Source: Arthrobacter humicola
GTDB taxonomy: Bacteria > Actinomycetota > Actinomycetes > Actinomycetales > Micrococcaceae
Direction: 5' to 3'
Assembly (NCBI RefSeq): GCF_022803015.1
Contig: NZ_JAFKON010000006.1
Location: forward strand, 216,570 to 280,569
Length of the DNA: 64,000 nt
The translations under genes and the position numbers were made by a program. Position 1 is the first letter of the stretch. The number at the start of each line of letters is the position of its first letter. The notes under the pieces were generated by a model. That model saw only the letters and a list, made by a program, of their open reading frames with translations, had not been told where the DNA came from and searched no databases. Shown in pieces: positions 1 through 8,675 of this stretch.

Positions 1-69
1 CTCCTCCCGGACCAGCGCAACGCAATCGTCCTCCAAAGCTTCCTCTCGAAGCGTTCCTCCCGGCCCTGA
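1..69 (+). CDS. 3' end of an unidentified gene (partial)
   Basis: Frame 1 is open from the window edge to a TGA at 67-69 and encodes the last 22 residues of a protein, beginning LLPDQRNAIVLQSF. Codon use is high-GC and plausible, and a strong terminator lies 90 bases downstream, as expected at the end of a transcription unit. The fragment is too short to identify, and it could be a chance open frame. Confidence 0.35.
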   Translation, partial: LLPDQRNAIVLQSFLSKRSSRP

Positions 70-160
70 CATCCGTCACCGGCCGTCCAATCACAGGCCG
101 GCCACTCACAGGCCGGGCCGGCCCGGCGGCAACCTTCCCCGGTAGCTGCCCCGCACCACG

Positions 161-197
161 AAAAGGTGCCCCCGCCATCATGGCGGGGGCACCTTTT
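161..197. terminator. Bidirectional intrinsic terminator upstream of pfkA
   Basis: There is a perfect 17-bp inverted repeat (161-177 and 181-197) with a 3-base loop. The left arm starts with AAAA and the right arm ends with TTTT, so it has the shape of a terminator on either strand. It separates the partial gene at the left edge from pfkA. Confidence 0.85.
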
Positions 198-298
198 GTA
201 ACCGTTTGTGTCCTGCCCCACACCCGCCACTAGACTCTAGGGTGAGCTCAGCGTGGCGCTCTGCCTGTACCCCTTCAAACCAGGATTTGAGCCAAGAC

Positions 299-1324
299 AT
301 GAAAATTGGAATCCTCACCAGCGGCGGAGACTGCCCCGGCCTGAACGCCGTCATCCGTGGCGCCGTCCTCAAAGGAATCGCGGTCCACGGCCAGCAGTTC
401 GTAGGATTCAAGGATGGCTGGCGCGGCGTTGTCGAGGGCGACATCGTGGAAATTCCCCGCACCATGGTCCGCGGCATCGCCAAGCAGGGCGGCACCATCC
501 TGGGCACGTCCCGAACCAACCCGTTTGAGAACGGCGGCGGTCCCGAGGTCATCAAAGCCAACATGGACCGGCTCGGGATCGACGCCATCATCGCCATCGG
601 CGGCGAAGGCACCCTGGCCGCCGCAAAGCGGCTCACCGACGCCGGCCTCAAAATCGTGGGCGTGCCCAAGACGGTCGACAACGACCTGGACGCCACGGAC
701 TACACCTTCGGCTTCGACACGGCCGTGGAAATCGCCACCGAGGCAATCGACCGGCTGCGCACCACCGGAGAGTCCCACCACCGCTGCATGATTGCCGAAG
801 TCATGGGACGGCATGTGGGCTGGATCGCCTTGCACGCCGGAATGGCCTCGGGCGCCCACGCCATCCTGATCCCGGAACAGAAGGCCTCCATGGAACAGAT
901 CGCCGAGTGGGTCGTCTCCGCCCACGACCGTGGCCGCGCCCCGCTGCTCGTCGTCGCCGAGGGGTTTGTGCCCGAAGGCCAGGAGTCCCCGCATTCGGAG
1001 CGCGGCCTCGACACCTTTGGCCGGCCCCGCCTCGGCGGCATCGCCGAAATGCTTGCCCCCGAACTGGAGGCCCGCACCGGCATCGAGACCCGTGCGACGG
1101 TCCTTGGCCACATCCAGCGCGGTGGCGTCCCGACGGCGTTCGACCGGGTCCTGGCCACCCGCCTGGGCATGGCCGCCATCGATTCGGTAGTGGAAAAGCG
1201 CTGGGGCACCATGGTGTCGCTGCACGGCACGGATATTGTGCATGTCGGTTTCGACGCCGCACTCGGCAACCTCAAGTCCGTACCGCAGAGCCGCTACGAC
1301 GAGGCCGCAGTCCTCTTCGGCTAA
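299..1324 (+). CDS. pfkA: 6-phosphofructokinase
   Basis: The protein (341 residues from ATG 299) phosphorylates fructose 6-phosphate to fructose 1,6-bisphosphate in glycolysis. It starts with the family hallmark MKIGILTSGGDCPGLN and contains GGEGT, PKTVDNDL, the MGRHVGWIAL segment and HIQRGG near the C terminus. The Gly after Glu in GGEGT is the type found in ATP-dependent enzymes; pyrophosphate-dependent ones usually have Asp there. Lys in PKTVDND is common in the actinobacterial group of ATP enzymes. An in-frame GTG at 242 sits 5 bases after a TAGACT box (231-236), so a leaderless form with 19 extra residues is possible. I prefer 299 because the family starts at this Met. Confidence 0.95.
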   Translation: MKIGILTSGGDCPGLNAVIRGAVLKGIAVHGQQFVGFKDGWRGVVEGDIVEIPRTMVRGIAKQGGTILGTSRTNPFENGGGPEVIKANMDRLGIDAIIAIGGEGTLAAAKRLTDAGLKIVGVPKTVDNDLDATDYTFGFDTAVEIATEAIDRLRTTGESHHRCMIAEVMGRHVGWIALHAGMASGAHAILIPEQKASMEQIAEWVVSAHDRGRAPLLVVAEGFVPEGQESPHSERGLDTFGRPRLGGIAEMLAPELEARTGIETRATVLGHIQRGGVPTAFDRVLATRLGMAAIDSVVEKRWGTMVSLHGTDIVHVGFDAALGNLKSVPQSRYDEAAVLFG

Positions 1325-1442
1325 GCGGGACAACACCGGCGGGGTCCGGCTCGGCGCGGCCCGCTGGGAAGAGCCGGGCGGGCAGCGCCGCAGCCAGGCA
1401 GGGGGCAACCGGACGCCCGGCCGCGGTGGGTAGGGTTGATTC

Positions 1443-2153
1443 ATGACTCTTGAGCCCGGTTCCGCAGAAATTGTCCAGCTCGCATGGGCGCGCCGCCTGG
1501 GGTTCGACGACGGCGCCTTCGCGGCTGCCGCCGGCGTGAGGCTCACCCGGGCGGATGAGACAGCCCGGTCCCTGCAGTTCGTCCGCCTGTTCGGCAATTC
1601 CGCCCTGGTGGGCCCGCAGTGGGCGCTGGACGCCGCCGAGGGTCTCTCGGACGAGGAACTGGCCCAGCACGTGACGCTGCTGACCATCACCCGCGGGCAC
1701 GGCGGCCACGGGCTCGGCGCCGCGGCACTCTTCTTCGCCGACGACCTCCCCCTGCAGCAGCCTGCCGGGGAGTTGACGGTCTCGCACGGGAACCCGGAAG
1801 CGATCGAACTGGAGACGTTCTGCCCGCCCGACGACGTCAACGAGGTGGGCCTCGCCGACCTGGAACACCGCTTCACCGTCCTGCATCTGGAAGACGGGCG
1901 GCGGACGCCGGTGGCCTGCGGGGCGTATGCGGAATGGGAAGGGCTGCTGGCCCATATGGGCGTGCTGGTCTCGCCCGAATGGCGGCGCCACGGCCTGGGC
2001 AAGCTGGCCGCCTCGGTAGCCGCCCACGAGGCCCTCGCCGCGGGGCTGACGCTGCAGTGGCGTTCAGAAGTTAGCAACAAGGGGTCGCTGGCGCTGGCCC
2101 GGAGCCTGGGATTTTCTGCGGGCGGCATCCAGACCAGCGTGCTGCTGGGCTGA
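1443..2153 (+). CDS. GNAT-family N-acetyltransferase
   Basis: This 236-residue protein has a GNAT acetyl-CoA binding signature in its C-terminal third (MGVLVSPEWRRHGLGKLA, then a typical SLALARSLGF end). The N-terminal half is not a standard acetyltransferase fold that I recognise, so the substrate is unknown. ATG 1443 lies 6 bases after TAGGGT (1431-1436) with no Shine-Dalgarno sequence, which suggests a leaderless transcript. It converges with the exporter gene to its right. Confidence 0.85.
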   Translation: MTLEPGSAEIVQLAWARRLGFDDGAFAAAAGVRLTRADETARSLQFVRLFGNSALVGPQWALDAAEGLSDEELAQHVTLLTITRGHGGHGLGAAALFFADDLPLQQPAGELTVSHGNPEAIELETFCPPDDVNEVGLADLEHRFTVLHLEDGRRTPVACGAYAEWEGLLAHMGVLVSPEWRRHGLGKLAASVAAHEALAAGLTLQWRSEVSNKGSLALARSLGFSAGGIQTSVLLG

Positions 2154-2169
2154 TCCGGATGCCGCCAGG

Positions 2170-3732
2170 CTAGCCGCGCTCCGCTGCGGCCCTGTCCGCG
2201 TCGGCTTCGTCCGCGTCCGCTTGGTCCGCGGCGGCTGCTGCGGCTGTGGCTGCGGCAGCATCTGGTTCGCCCCAGCCCTGGACCGGCTTGGGCTTGGCGA
2301 AGAACAGCGCCACGGCAGCACCGAGCAGAATGACCGCCGCCGGCAGCAGGATGGATTGGCCCATCGCCGTCGAGAACCCCTCATGAAGTTCCGCCGGCAA
2401 GGCCCCGCCGAAGCCCATCGGGCTGGCGTCTGCGCCTGCTCCGGGCCGGGCGGGGAGCTCGGCCACAAGCCGCGACTGGATCAGGACGGCGATGGCGGCG
2501 CTGCCGAGTACGGCGCCGATCTGGCGGGTCGTGTTGTAGACGCCTGAGCCGGCTCCCGCCTGCCGCGGCGGCAGGTTGCGTGTGACGGTGGAACTCAACG
2601 GCGCCCAGATGCCTGCATTGGCGAAGCCCAGCACTGCGCTCGGCAGGAGGAACAGCCAGATGGGGGTGTCCGGGTGCATGAGCAGGGCATTCCAGAACAG
2701 CGCCACGGACATCAGGACCAGGCCGGTCGCGGTGATGAATTTCGGGTTGACCTTGTCGATGATCCGGCCGACGACGGGGGCGAGGCCGCCCGAGATCAGC
2801 GCCATCGGCACCATCATGAGCGCCGACTGGGTCGGGGTCAGTCCGCGGACGATCTGGTAGTAGAAGATCAGCGGCAGGCTGAACGCGGTGACGGTGAAGC
2901 CCACCGTGGTGATCGCAATGTTGGCGAGCGAGAAGTTCCGGTCCTTGAAAAGGGACAGGGGCAGCAGCGGTTCACCCGTGTTGAACTTCTGCCACAGGAC
3001 GAAGACCACCAGCACGGCGATGCCGCTGATGATCAGGCCCCAGACGGTGATGGGGCCGGCGATGGTGCCCCAGTCGTACGTCGCGCCCTCTTGGATGCCG
3101 AAGACCAGGAGGAACAGGCCGAGGGCGCTGAGCAGCACGCCGGGAATATCGAACTTGTGCGGGTGGGTTGTCAGCGAGGGCACGAAACGCTGGGCGAGGA
3201 TGAAGCCGACAATCCCGACGGGAACGTTGATGAAGAAGATCCATTCCCAGCCGAGGCCGTCCACCAGCACGCCGCCGAGGATCGGGCCAACCAGCGTGGC
3301 GACGCCGGCCGTGGCACCCCAGATGCCCATGGCCGCTCCGCGGCGGTCCGGGGGGAAGATCCGGGTAATGACGGCCATGGTCTGCGGCGTCATCATGGCC
3401 GCGCCGAGTCCCTGGACCACACGGGCCGCGATGAGGATCTCGACGCTGCCGGAGAGGCCGCACCACAGCGATGCCACAGTGAAGACGACGAGTCCGGAGA
3501 GGTAGAGCTTCTTCGGACCGAAACGGTCCCCGAGCCGGCCCGTGATCAGCAGCGGCACGGCATAGGCGAGCAGGTAGGCGCTGGTGACCCAGATCACCGA
3601 GTTAATGTCAGTGTTGAGGCCCTCCATAATGCTGGGGTTGGCCACCGAGACGATGGTGGTGTCGATCAGGATCATGAAGAAGCCGATCACCAGGGACCAG
3701 AGTGCCGGCCATGGCCGGGCTACGTTTTCCAT
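2170..3732 (-). CDS. DHA2-type (EmrB/QacA) MFS drug exporter
   Basis: This is a 520-residue proton-driven exporter of the 14-helix drug/H+ antiporter family. It shows FMILIDTTIVSVANPSI in helix 1 (the Asp motif of DHA2), a motif A loop GRLGDRFGPKK, and the motif C-like GPILGGVLVDGLGW. It ends in a charged Ala/Asp tail. The ATG at 3732 follows a TAAGGAA ribosome site; an open frame runs further upstream, but it crosses the regulator gene region and lacks such a site. The PadR gene lies 83 bases upstream on the same strand, so substrate-induced export under PadR control is likely. The substrate cannot be told from sequence. Confidence 0.92.
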   Translation of the reverse strand: MENVARPWPALWSLVIGFFMILIDTTIVSVANPSIMEGLNTDINSVIWVTSAYLLAYAVPLLITGRLGDRFGPKKLYLSGLVVFTVASLWCGLSGSVEILIAARVVQGLGAAMMTPQTMAVITRIFPPDRRGAAMGIWGATAGVATLVGPILGGVLVDGLGWEWIFFINVPVGIVGFILAQRFVPSLTTHPHKFDIPGVLLSALGLFLLVFGIQEGATYDWGTIAGPITVWGLIISGIAVLVVFVLWQKFNTGEPLLPLSLFKDRNFSLANIAITTVGFTVTAFSLPLIFYYQIVRGLTPTQSALMMVPMALISGGLAPVVGRIIDKVNPKFITATGLVLMSVALFWNALLMHPDTPIWLFLLPSAVLGFANAGIWAPLSSTVTRNLPPRQAGAGSGVYNTTRQIGAVLGSAAIAVLIQSRLVAELPARPGAGADASPMGFGGALPAELHEGFSTAMGQSILLPAAVILLGAAVALFFAKPKPVQGWGEPDAAAATAAAAAADQADADEADADRAAAERG

Positions 3733-3815
3733 GCGGTTCCTTAGGGGCTGGTGTGAAACGGTGGATGGGCTGTGTGTGGGGGCGGCCGGGTCCCGGCCGC
3801 GGTCCTGCGCGGAGT

Positions 3816-4379
3816 TCACCACGGCAGTTCGCCGGAGCGGAGCTGGTCCTGAAGGCTGCGGATCCAGGCGATTTCGGCGCGCAGCGTGCTCAGCTGGAAC
3901 TGGACATCGATCCAGTACTTGCGCTCCACGCCCTTCTTCGCGAGCAGTTCCTCGCCGGAGACCAGGAAGCCGAGCTGTTCCTCCAACGCCTGAAGACGCC
4001 GGTCGAGGAGTTCCACGACGACGGCGGCGGGCAGGTTGTAGGCCTCGGAGATGGCCAGCGGGAAGGCCGGGTATTCGTTGACCGGGGCGGCGAGCATGTC
4101 CTGCAGCCACGTCGTGAACGCTTCGCGGCCGGCAGCCGAGATCGTGTAGGTGGTGCGCTCCGGACGGTTGCCTCCCCGGTCCGTTCCCGTGGCTGTGACC
4201 AGCCCCCGATCCTCGAGCCGCCCGACGGCGTGATAAAGCGTTCCTGGCCGCACCTTGACCAGCCGGTCCTCGTGCCGTGCGATCAGGAGCTGGTACATCT
4301 CGTAGGGATGCATCGGCTCTTCCACGAGCAGGGAAAGTGCGGCGACACCTAGGGGTGTCAATGCTGTTGCCCGGGCCAT
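3816..4379 (-). CDS. PadR-family transcriptional regulator
   Basis: The 187-residue protein has the PadR winged helix at residues about 8-85 (LSLLVEEPMHPYEMYQLL, then VRPGTLYHAVGRLEDRGLV) and the C-terminal helical dimer domain (residues about 95-185) typical of the Vir-type subfamily. Such proteins repress an adjacent exporter until a phenolic or drug-like ligand binds. It lies directly upstream of the DHA2 exporter on the same strand, and a dyad lies in its own upstream region. Confidence 0.93.
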   Translation of the reverse strand: MARATALTPLGVAALSLLVEEPMHPYEMYQLLIARHEDRLVKVRPGTLYHAVGRLEDRGLVTATGTDRGGNRPERTTYTISAAGREAFTTWLQDMLAAPVNEYPAFPLAISEAYNLPAAVVVELLDRRLQALEEQLGFLVSGEELLAKKGVERKYWIDVQFQLSTLRAEIAWIRSLQDQLRSGELPW

Positions 4380-4430
4380 GGTGCAGTCCTTCTCGGTTTA
4401 GCAGTGTTCTCTTCGGCCTAAACGGCAGTT

Positions 4431-4459
4431 ACTCCACTAATGATTATTCCACGTGGAGT
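4431..4459. promoter_or_regulatory. Candidate PadR operator
   Basis: ACTCCAC (4431-4437) is repeated in inverted form as GTGGAGT (4453-4459) across 15 bases that are AT-rich in an otherwise GC-rich region. A smaller palindrome, CCACGTGG, is nested at 4449-4456. The position, 50-80 bases upstream of the PadR start, fits autoregulation. This is inferred from symmetry and place only. Confidence 0.45.
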
Positions 4460-4518
4460 ATTTGGGGGGAATCCTCCCCAACCCGGGCCGGCCGCGCCCC
4501 GGCCCGAGGCGCGATTGG

Positions 4519-4932
4519 TCAGCCGAGGAGGGCCAGGATGTCCGTCCGGGCGAACATCTGCGCGGCGGCCCGCGCGCTGGGGGTGCCGGCGTCCGGGTCG
4601 GCCCCGGCGTCCAGCAGTTCCCGGGCCACGTCCGTGTAGCCCTTGAAGACAGCACCGGCCAGCGGGGTCTGGCCGCGGTCGTTCGGCGTGTTGGCGTCGC
4701 CGCCGTGGTCCAGGATCAGCCGGACAGTGCCGGCGTGGCCGTGGTACGCCGCCAGCATCACCAGCGAGTCGCCGGAGGAGGTGGTCAGCGTGGCCGGGGC
4801 GCCGGCGGCCAGGTAGCTGCCCAGCAGAGCGGAGTTGCCCTCGCGGGCGGCGTCGAAGAGCGCGTGCGCCAGCGCGAGTGTCTCGTCGTCGGGCGCGGCG
4901 CCCGGCTCGTTCACTTTGGACTCGCCGCTCAT
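4519..4932 (-). CDS. Ankyrin-repeat protein
   Basis: This 137-residue protein carries three or four ankyrin repeats between residues 25 and 130, for example GDSLVMLAAYHGHAGTVRLI and RGQTPLAGAVFKGYTDVARE. Ankyrin repeats bind proteins; no enzymatic domain is present. Its ATG overlaps the TGA of the YgfZ gene (ATGA at 4929-4932), so the two are translated together. No signal peptide or membrane segment is visible. Confidence 0.9.
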   Translation of the reverse strand: MSGESKVNEPGAAPDDETLALAHALFDAAREGNSALLGSYLAAGAPATLTTSSGDSLVMLAAYHGHAGTVRLILDHGGDANTPNDRGQTPLAGAVFKGYTDVARELLDAGADPDAGTPSARAAAQMFARTDILALLG

Positions 4933-6011
4933 CGGGTGCCCCGCAGGAAGCCGGTCTGGCGGCCTACCACCTGGCCGGCGTCGGGGGCCACAATGACTTC
5001 CTGGGCCGCGGAGTACGGCTCGTCCCCGTCCACGACGGTCAGGACCTCGTCCGGGGCGACGGAGCGTTTGATGACGGCCAGGGCGACGGGGCCCATTTCG
5101 TAGTGCTGCGCCACGGAGGTCACGGTGCCCACCTTCCGTTCGCCCGCACGCACCTCGCTCCCGGCCGCGGGCAGGGTGTGCTGGGAACCGTCGAGCTGGA
5201 GGAACACGAGACGGCGCGGCGGGTGGCCCAGGTTGTGGACTCGCGCGATCGTCTCCTGGCCCTTGTAGCAGCCCTTGGCCAGGTGCACGGCAGTGCGGAG
5301 GAGGTCGAGCTCATGCGGGATGGTCTTGTCGTCCGTTTCCGCGCCCCAGCGGGGCCGCCACGCCGCAATCCGCAGCGCTTCGGACGCCATGGTGCCGGCG
5401 AGGGCACGGTCGCCCACGGTCGCGACCAGCTCGTCCGCGGGGACCAGGTACTCAAACCAGGGCCGTTCCAGTCCTGGATGGGCGTCCTCGCCCACCACAG
5501 CGTAGGAGTAGCCGCCGGCGCCGACGTGCGGCCACGGGTCTTGCCAGGCCTGCAGCGCCTCCCATTCCGGGATGCGGTGTGTGGAGCCGAGTACGGCCCA
5601 GTCGGCGGAGACGTCCGCGATTTCGACCCGGAGCATGAACTTCATCTTGTTGAGCCATTCGGCGAGCGGGGCCGCCTCGGCTGCCTCGACGATCAGCCAG
5701 GTCGTGGCGCCGTCGTCCACCACCCTGGCGTCGAATTCGATCCGGCCCTGCACGCTCAGCAACAGCAGTTCGGTGGACTGGCCAGGGGCCAGCGAAGTGA
5801 GCTGCTGGGAGGACAGCGTGTTGAGCCAGCTCAGGCGGTCCGGCCCGCTGACCGTCACCACACCGCGGTGTGAGAGATCGACGACGGCGGTGCCGACGGC
5901 CAGCGCCCGCTGCTCCCGGAGAGGCTCGCCGTAGTGGGCGGCGACGCCGGCATCGGCGCCGCCGGCCTCAACCGCGGCCGGGCGCGACAACAGGGGGCTT
6001 TTGATAGTCAT
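4929..6011 (-). CDS. ygfZ: YgfZ/GcvT-like folate-binding protein
   Basis: This 360-residue protein belongs to the tetrahydrofolate-binding GcvT/YgfZ fold. The diagnostic YgfZ motif KGCYKGQET is present about two thirds of the way in; the Cys is needed for function in known members. YgfZ supports assembly or repair of certain iron-sulfur enzymes in the cytoplasm. A GcvT-type C-terminal barrel follows. The downstream ankyrin gene is coupled by a 4-base overlap. A purely catalytic aminomethyltransferase is less likely because of the KGCY motif. Confidence 0.9.
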   Translation of the reverse strand: MTIKSPLLSRPAAVEAGGADAGVAAHYGEPLREQRALAVGTAVVDLSHRGVVTVSGPDRLSWLNTLSSQQLTSLAPGQSTELLLLSVQGRIEFDARVVDDGATTWLIVEAAEAAPLAEWLNKMKFMLRVEIADVSADWAVLGSTHRIPEWEALQAWQDPWPHVGAGGYSYAVVGEDAHPGLERPWFEYLVPADELVATVGDRALAGTMASEALRIAAWRPRWGAETDDKTIPHELDLLRTAVHLAKGCYKGQETIARVHNLGHPPRRLVFLQLDGSQHTLPAAGSEVRAGERKVGTVTSVAQHYEMGPVALAVIKRSVAPDEVLTVVDGDEPYSAAQEVIVAPDAGQVVGRQTGFLRGTR

Positions 6012-6112
6012 ATTGAAAGGAACGTCCTTAGCTCTGTGCGTATTCCGGGCCCGGCAGGTTCCGGCCCCGGCAGGGACAATCTGGCTCCGCCGGACTGTGG
6101 GGCAGGCCGGTC

Positions 6113-6862
6113 CTAGCGGTATTCCGGATTTTCAAAGTCGAAACGGGTGCCCGCTTTCCAGGCATCTGGCAGGTTTCCGTAGGCGGGAATGCCGCCCGCA
6201 TCCTTGAGCATGCGCGCCAGGTGCAGCATGTTCCAGGTCATGAAGGTGGTGTTGCGGTTGGTGAAATCGCTCTCCGGCCCCCCGGACCCCTGGTCAAGGT
6301 AGCTCGGTCCCGGCCCGACGGGACCGATCCAGCCGGCGTCGGCCTGCGGCGGGATGGTGAAGCCGATGTGCTGGAGGCTGTACAGGACGTTCATGGCGCA
6401 ATGCTTGATGCCGTCCTCATTGCCGGTGATGAGGCAGCCGCCCACCTTCGGATAGTAGGCCCACTGGCCCTTCGCGTTCAGCTGCCCGGAGTGGGCGTAG
6501 AGGCGCTCGATGAGCTTCTTGGTCTGCGAGGAGTTGTCCCCCAGCCAGATGGGCCCCGCGACGACGACGATGTCCGCTTCCTGGACGGCCGGGTAGAGTT
6601 CCGGCCACTCATCGGTGGCCCAGCCGTGTTCGCGCATGTCCGGGTAGACCCCGCTGGCGATGTCGTGGTCCACCGTGCGGATCACGCGGGTGGTGACGCC
6701 CTGCTTCTCCATGATCCGGCGGCTGACCTCGATCAGGCCCTGGGTGTTGGACACGTCCGGGGACTTCTTGAGCGTGCCGTTGAAGAACACGGCCTTGAGG
6801 TCGGCGTAGCTGGCGCTGCCGGGTGCTGTGCTGCCGGCTGAGCTGGTGACTGTGTCGTTCAC
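6113..6862 (-). CDS. Flavodoxin-like / NADPH-dependent FMN reductase family protein
   Basis: The 249-residue protein has a flavodoxin-like fold: an N-terminal beta strand and phosphate-binding loop (AVFFNGTLKKSPDVSNT), then IVVVAGPIWLGDNSSQTKKLIER, the FMN-contact segment of this family, and GGCLITGNEDG. It probably reduces a quinone or similar acceptor through FMN. The start is GTG 6862 with AGGAG seven bases upstream. The substrate is unknown. Confidence 0.85.
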   Translation of the reverse strand: MNDTVTSSAGSTAPGSASYADLKAVFFNGTLKKSPDVSNTQGLIEVSRRIMEKQGVTTRVIRTVDHDIASGVYPDMREHGWATDEWPELYPAVQEADIVVVAGPIWLGDNSSQTKKLIERLYAHSGQLNAKGQWAYYPKVGGCLITGNEDGIKHCAMNVLYSLQHIGFTIPPQADAGWIGPVGPGPSYLDQGSGGPESDFTNRNTTFMTWNMLHLARMLKDAGGIPAYGNLPDAWKAGTRFDFENPEYR

Positions 6863-6915
6863 GGCATTTCTCCTGGGTCGATGGTGACAACGGAAAAATC
6901 AGTGAGACCGCGTAA

Positions 6916-7530
6916 TTAGCCTACTTTGGCGAGGATGGCCGATGCGTGGGCCTCCAGGCCGCCGCCCGCCGTCGAATTCTTGCCGGTGGCCACGTCCCAG
7001 CGCCACAGCAGGTTTCCTTCCACCAGCCCGAAGATCCGGGTGGCCGCCGTGTACTCCTTGGAGTGGCTGCCGCGCATCACCATGTCGGTGCTGAGCTGGA
7101 TCTGGGGGCCCTTGATCTGGCCGTAGTACAGCTCCGAGATCCCGCCGGGGTGGGCGATGGAGACCGAGATGTCGAAGCCGCCGTCGCTGTTGCGCAGGGC
7201 CTCCACCTCGTCGGCGCTCTTGAGCACCGGGACGATGTCCGCCGGGATCAGGCCGGGGCCGCCGTCCTCCTCGCGCTGCTTACGCTCCAGCGCCCAGAAG
7301 CCGGTCTCGACGGTGAGGGGACGCAGTTTGGTGCCCTCGTCGTCGGTCAGCCAACTCTCGGCACGGTACTGCAGGTACGGCAGGCCGTTGTGCGTAAACG
7401 AGACGTGTTGCAGGAAGTGCTCGGAGTCCTCGTCTCCAGCCCCCAGCCGGCCGCTGCCCTCCCACTCACCAATGAGCCAGGACAGCGGAACGATTTCGGG
7501 GGTCAGATCAGTAGGGATTTCAATCGGCAC
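6916..7530 (-). CDS. FABP-like / nitrobindin-family beta-barrel protein
   Basis: This 204-residue protein has the GEWEGSG start motif of the actinobacterial FABP-like (nitrobindin) family and strands such as HVSFTHNGLPYLQYRAESWL. Nitrobindins are small beta-barrels that bind ferric heme and react with reactive nitrogen species. The His in the final helix-strand segment (EAHASAIL) could be the axial ligand, but I could not align it with certainty. GTG 7530 is preceded by AGAGGTAG. Confidence 0.85.
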   Translation of the reverse strand: MPIEIPTDLTPEIVPLSWLIGEWEGSGRLGAGDEDSEHFLQHVSFTHNGLPYLQYRAESWLTDDEGTKLRPLTVETGFWALERKQREEDGGPGLIPADIVPVLKSADEVEALRNSDGGFDISVSIAHPGGISELYYGQIKGPQIQLSTDMVMRGSHSKEYTAATRIFGLVEGNLLWRWDVATGKNSTAGGGLEAHASAILAKVG

Positions 7531-7567
7531 AGCATCTACCTCTGGAAGCTACGGGGTCTGGAACGTC

Positions 7568-7681
7568 TTACTTCTGGCCTTTGAAGAGGCGGTACACGAC
7601 AAAGCCGGCAAACCACGCCATGGACAGGCTGGCCACGCCAAGCAGGACAAGGAAAAAGATCTCATATGCAAGTACGGACAT
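7568..7681 (-). CDS. 37-residue single-pass membrane peptide
   Basis: ATG 7681 to TAA 7568 encodes 37 residues: a short MSVLAYE lead, about 22 hydrophobic residues, and a basic end (YRLFKGQK). The start lies exactly 6 bases after TAGGAT (7688-7693, minus strand), the leaderless pattern seen at over twenty other genes here, which supports translation. It sits in an 18-150 base gap between two same-strand genes. The function is unknown; a regulatory or stress-related membrane peptide is one possibility. Confidence 0.7.
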   Translation of the reverse strand: MSVLAYEIFFLVLLGVASLSMAWFAGFVVYRLFKGQK

Positions 7682-7697
7682 GATGCCATCCTAACGC

Positions 7698-8432
7698 TTA
7701 GTAGATGAGTAGTTTGTCTATGAAGTAGGCCAGTGAACCGACAGCAGAAACCGGCCCGAGCCCCATGCCCACGGCCGCCAAAACATTTAGGCCCTCACCG
7801 TTGAGGATGACGAGGCGGCGGAAACTCACCAGCACCGCCCCCACGACGACGCCGACGAGGGCCGCCGGCAGCACGGCAATGTCGGAGAACACCAGGCCGG
7901 CGAGCGGCCCGGCAAGGCCGGCGCTCACGATGCCCAGCGGCGCCACGATCCGGTCCGGCCAGCGGATCAGCCCCGCCAGCAGCGCGATCGCCGAACTGAT
8001 GGCCGCCACGAGGATCATTTCGCGGACCCCGTTGAAGCGCGAACTCGCAATCCAGCCGGCGCCGAGGCAGGAGAGCAGGACACCCGCGCACGAGCCCAGG
8101 GTGGATTCGAGGCGCTGGGCCTGACCGGTGCCCCGGATCAGCTGCATGACGAAGATTGCCATGACCCCGACGGCCAAGAACGACGGCGTCCAGTCCAGGA
8201 AGCCCGGAGCCGGGAGATAGGTCGCAGCCACTGCCGACCCGACGCCGGGCAGGCCAATCAAGACCGCGAGCGTCTTCTTGGCGGGGATGCCGAGAAAGTA
8301 GGGCCAGCCGATACCGATGCCGGCGGCGGCGAGCGCCGCGACGGCCAGGAGGACCTCAGGCGAGGCATAGGCTCCGGCGACAATCGCCGCGAGACCGGCC
8401 AGGCCGATGATCCCGACGCTCCACGGCTTCAC
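7698..8432 (-). CDS. Multi-pass integral membrane protein, unknown function
   Basis: From GTG 8432 the product has 244 residues and about eight hydrophobic helices with small Ala/Gly/Val residues. No known transporter motif is visible. The frame stays open to a TTG at 8537, but those 35 codons have a much lower GC third position than the rest and look non-coding, so I chose the internal GTG. It is divergent from the GlnR-like gene. Confidence 0.75.
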   Translation of the reverse strand: MKPWSVGIIGLAGLAAIVAGAYASPEVLLAVAALAAAGIGIGWPYFLGIPAKKTLAVLIGLPGVGSAVAATYLPAPGFLDWTPSFLAVGVMAIFVMQLIRGTGQAQRLESTLGSCAGVLLSCLGAGWIASSRFNGVREMILVAAISSAIALLAGLIRWPDRIVAPLGIVSAGLAGPLAGLVFSDIAVLPAALVGVVVGAVLVSFRRLVILNGEGLNVLAAVGMGLGPVSAVGSLAYFIDKLLIY

Positions 8433-8675
8433 TGTCTGCTCGCCATCGGCAGACCCAGCATGGCCAGACCTTCGCTCACTGCGGACCCCAATTCGACTCG
8501 GCTCAATTTCGACGGGCCGCGGGCCCTGACGGTTCAATCCTGCCCTATGTGAACGGTATGTGTCGCAAAAGGAGGCGCCGGAGGTGACGGGACCATGGCC
8601 GGAATGGGGCCCTTAGGTATACTCAACATCAGCAACAAGACGCCCAACGATGCGCGGACACCCCTTGGAGGAACA

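Noticed and set aside
275..2128. Very long open frame on the minus strand across pfkA and the GNAT gene
   Set aside because: It is antisense to two genes with clear motifs, has Arg/Pro/Ala-rich content typical of shadow frames in high-GC DNA, and resembles no protein.
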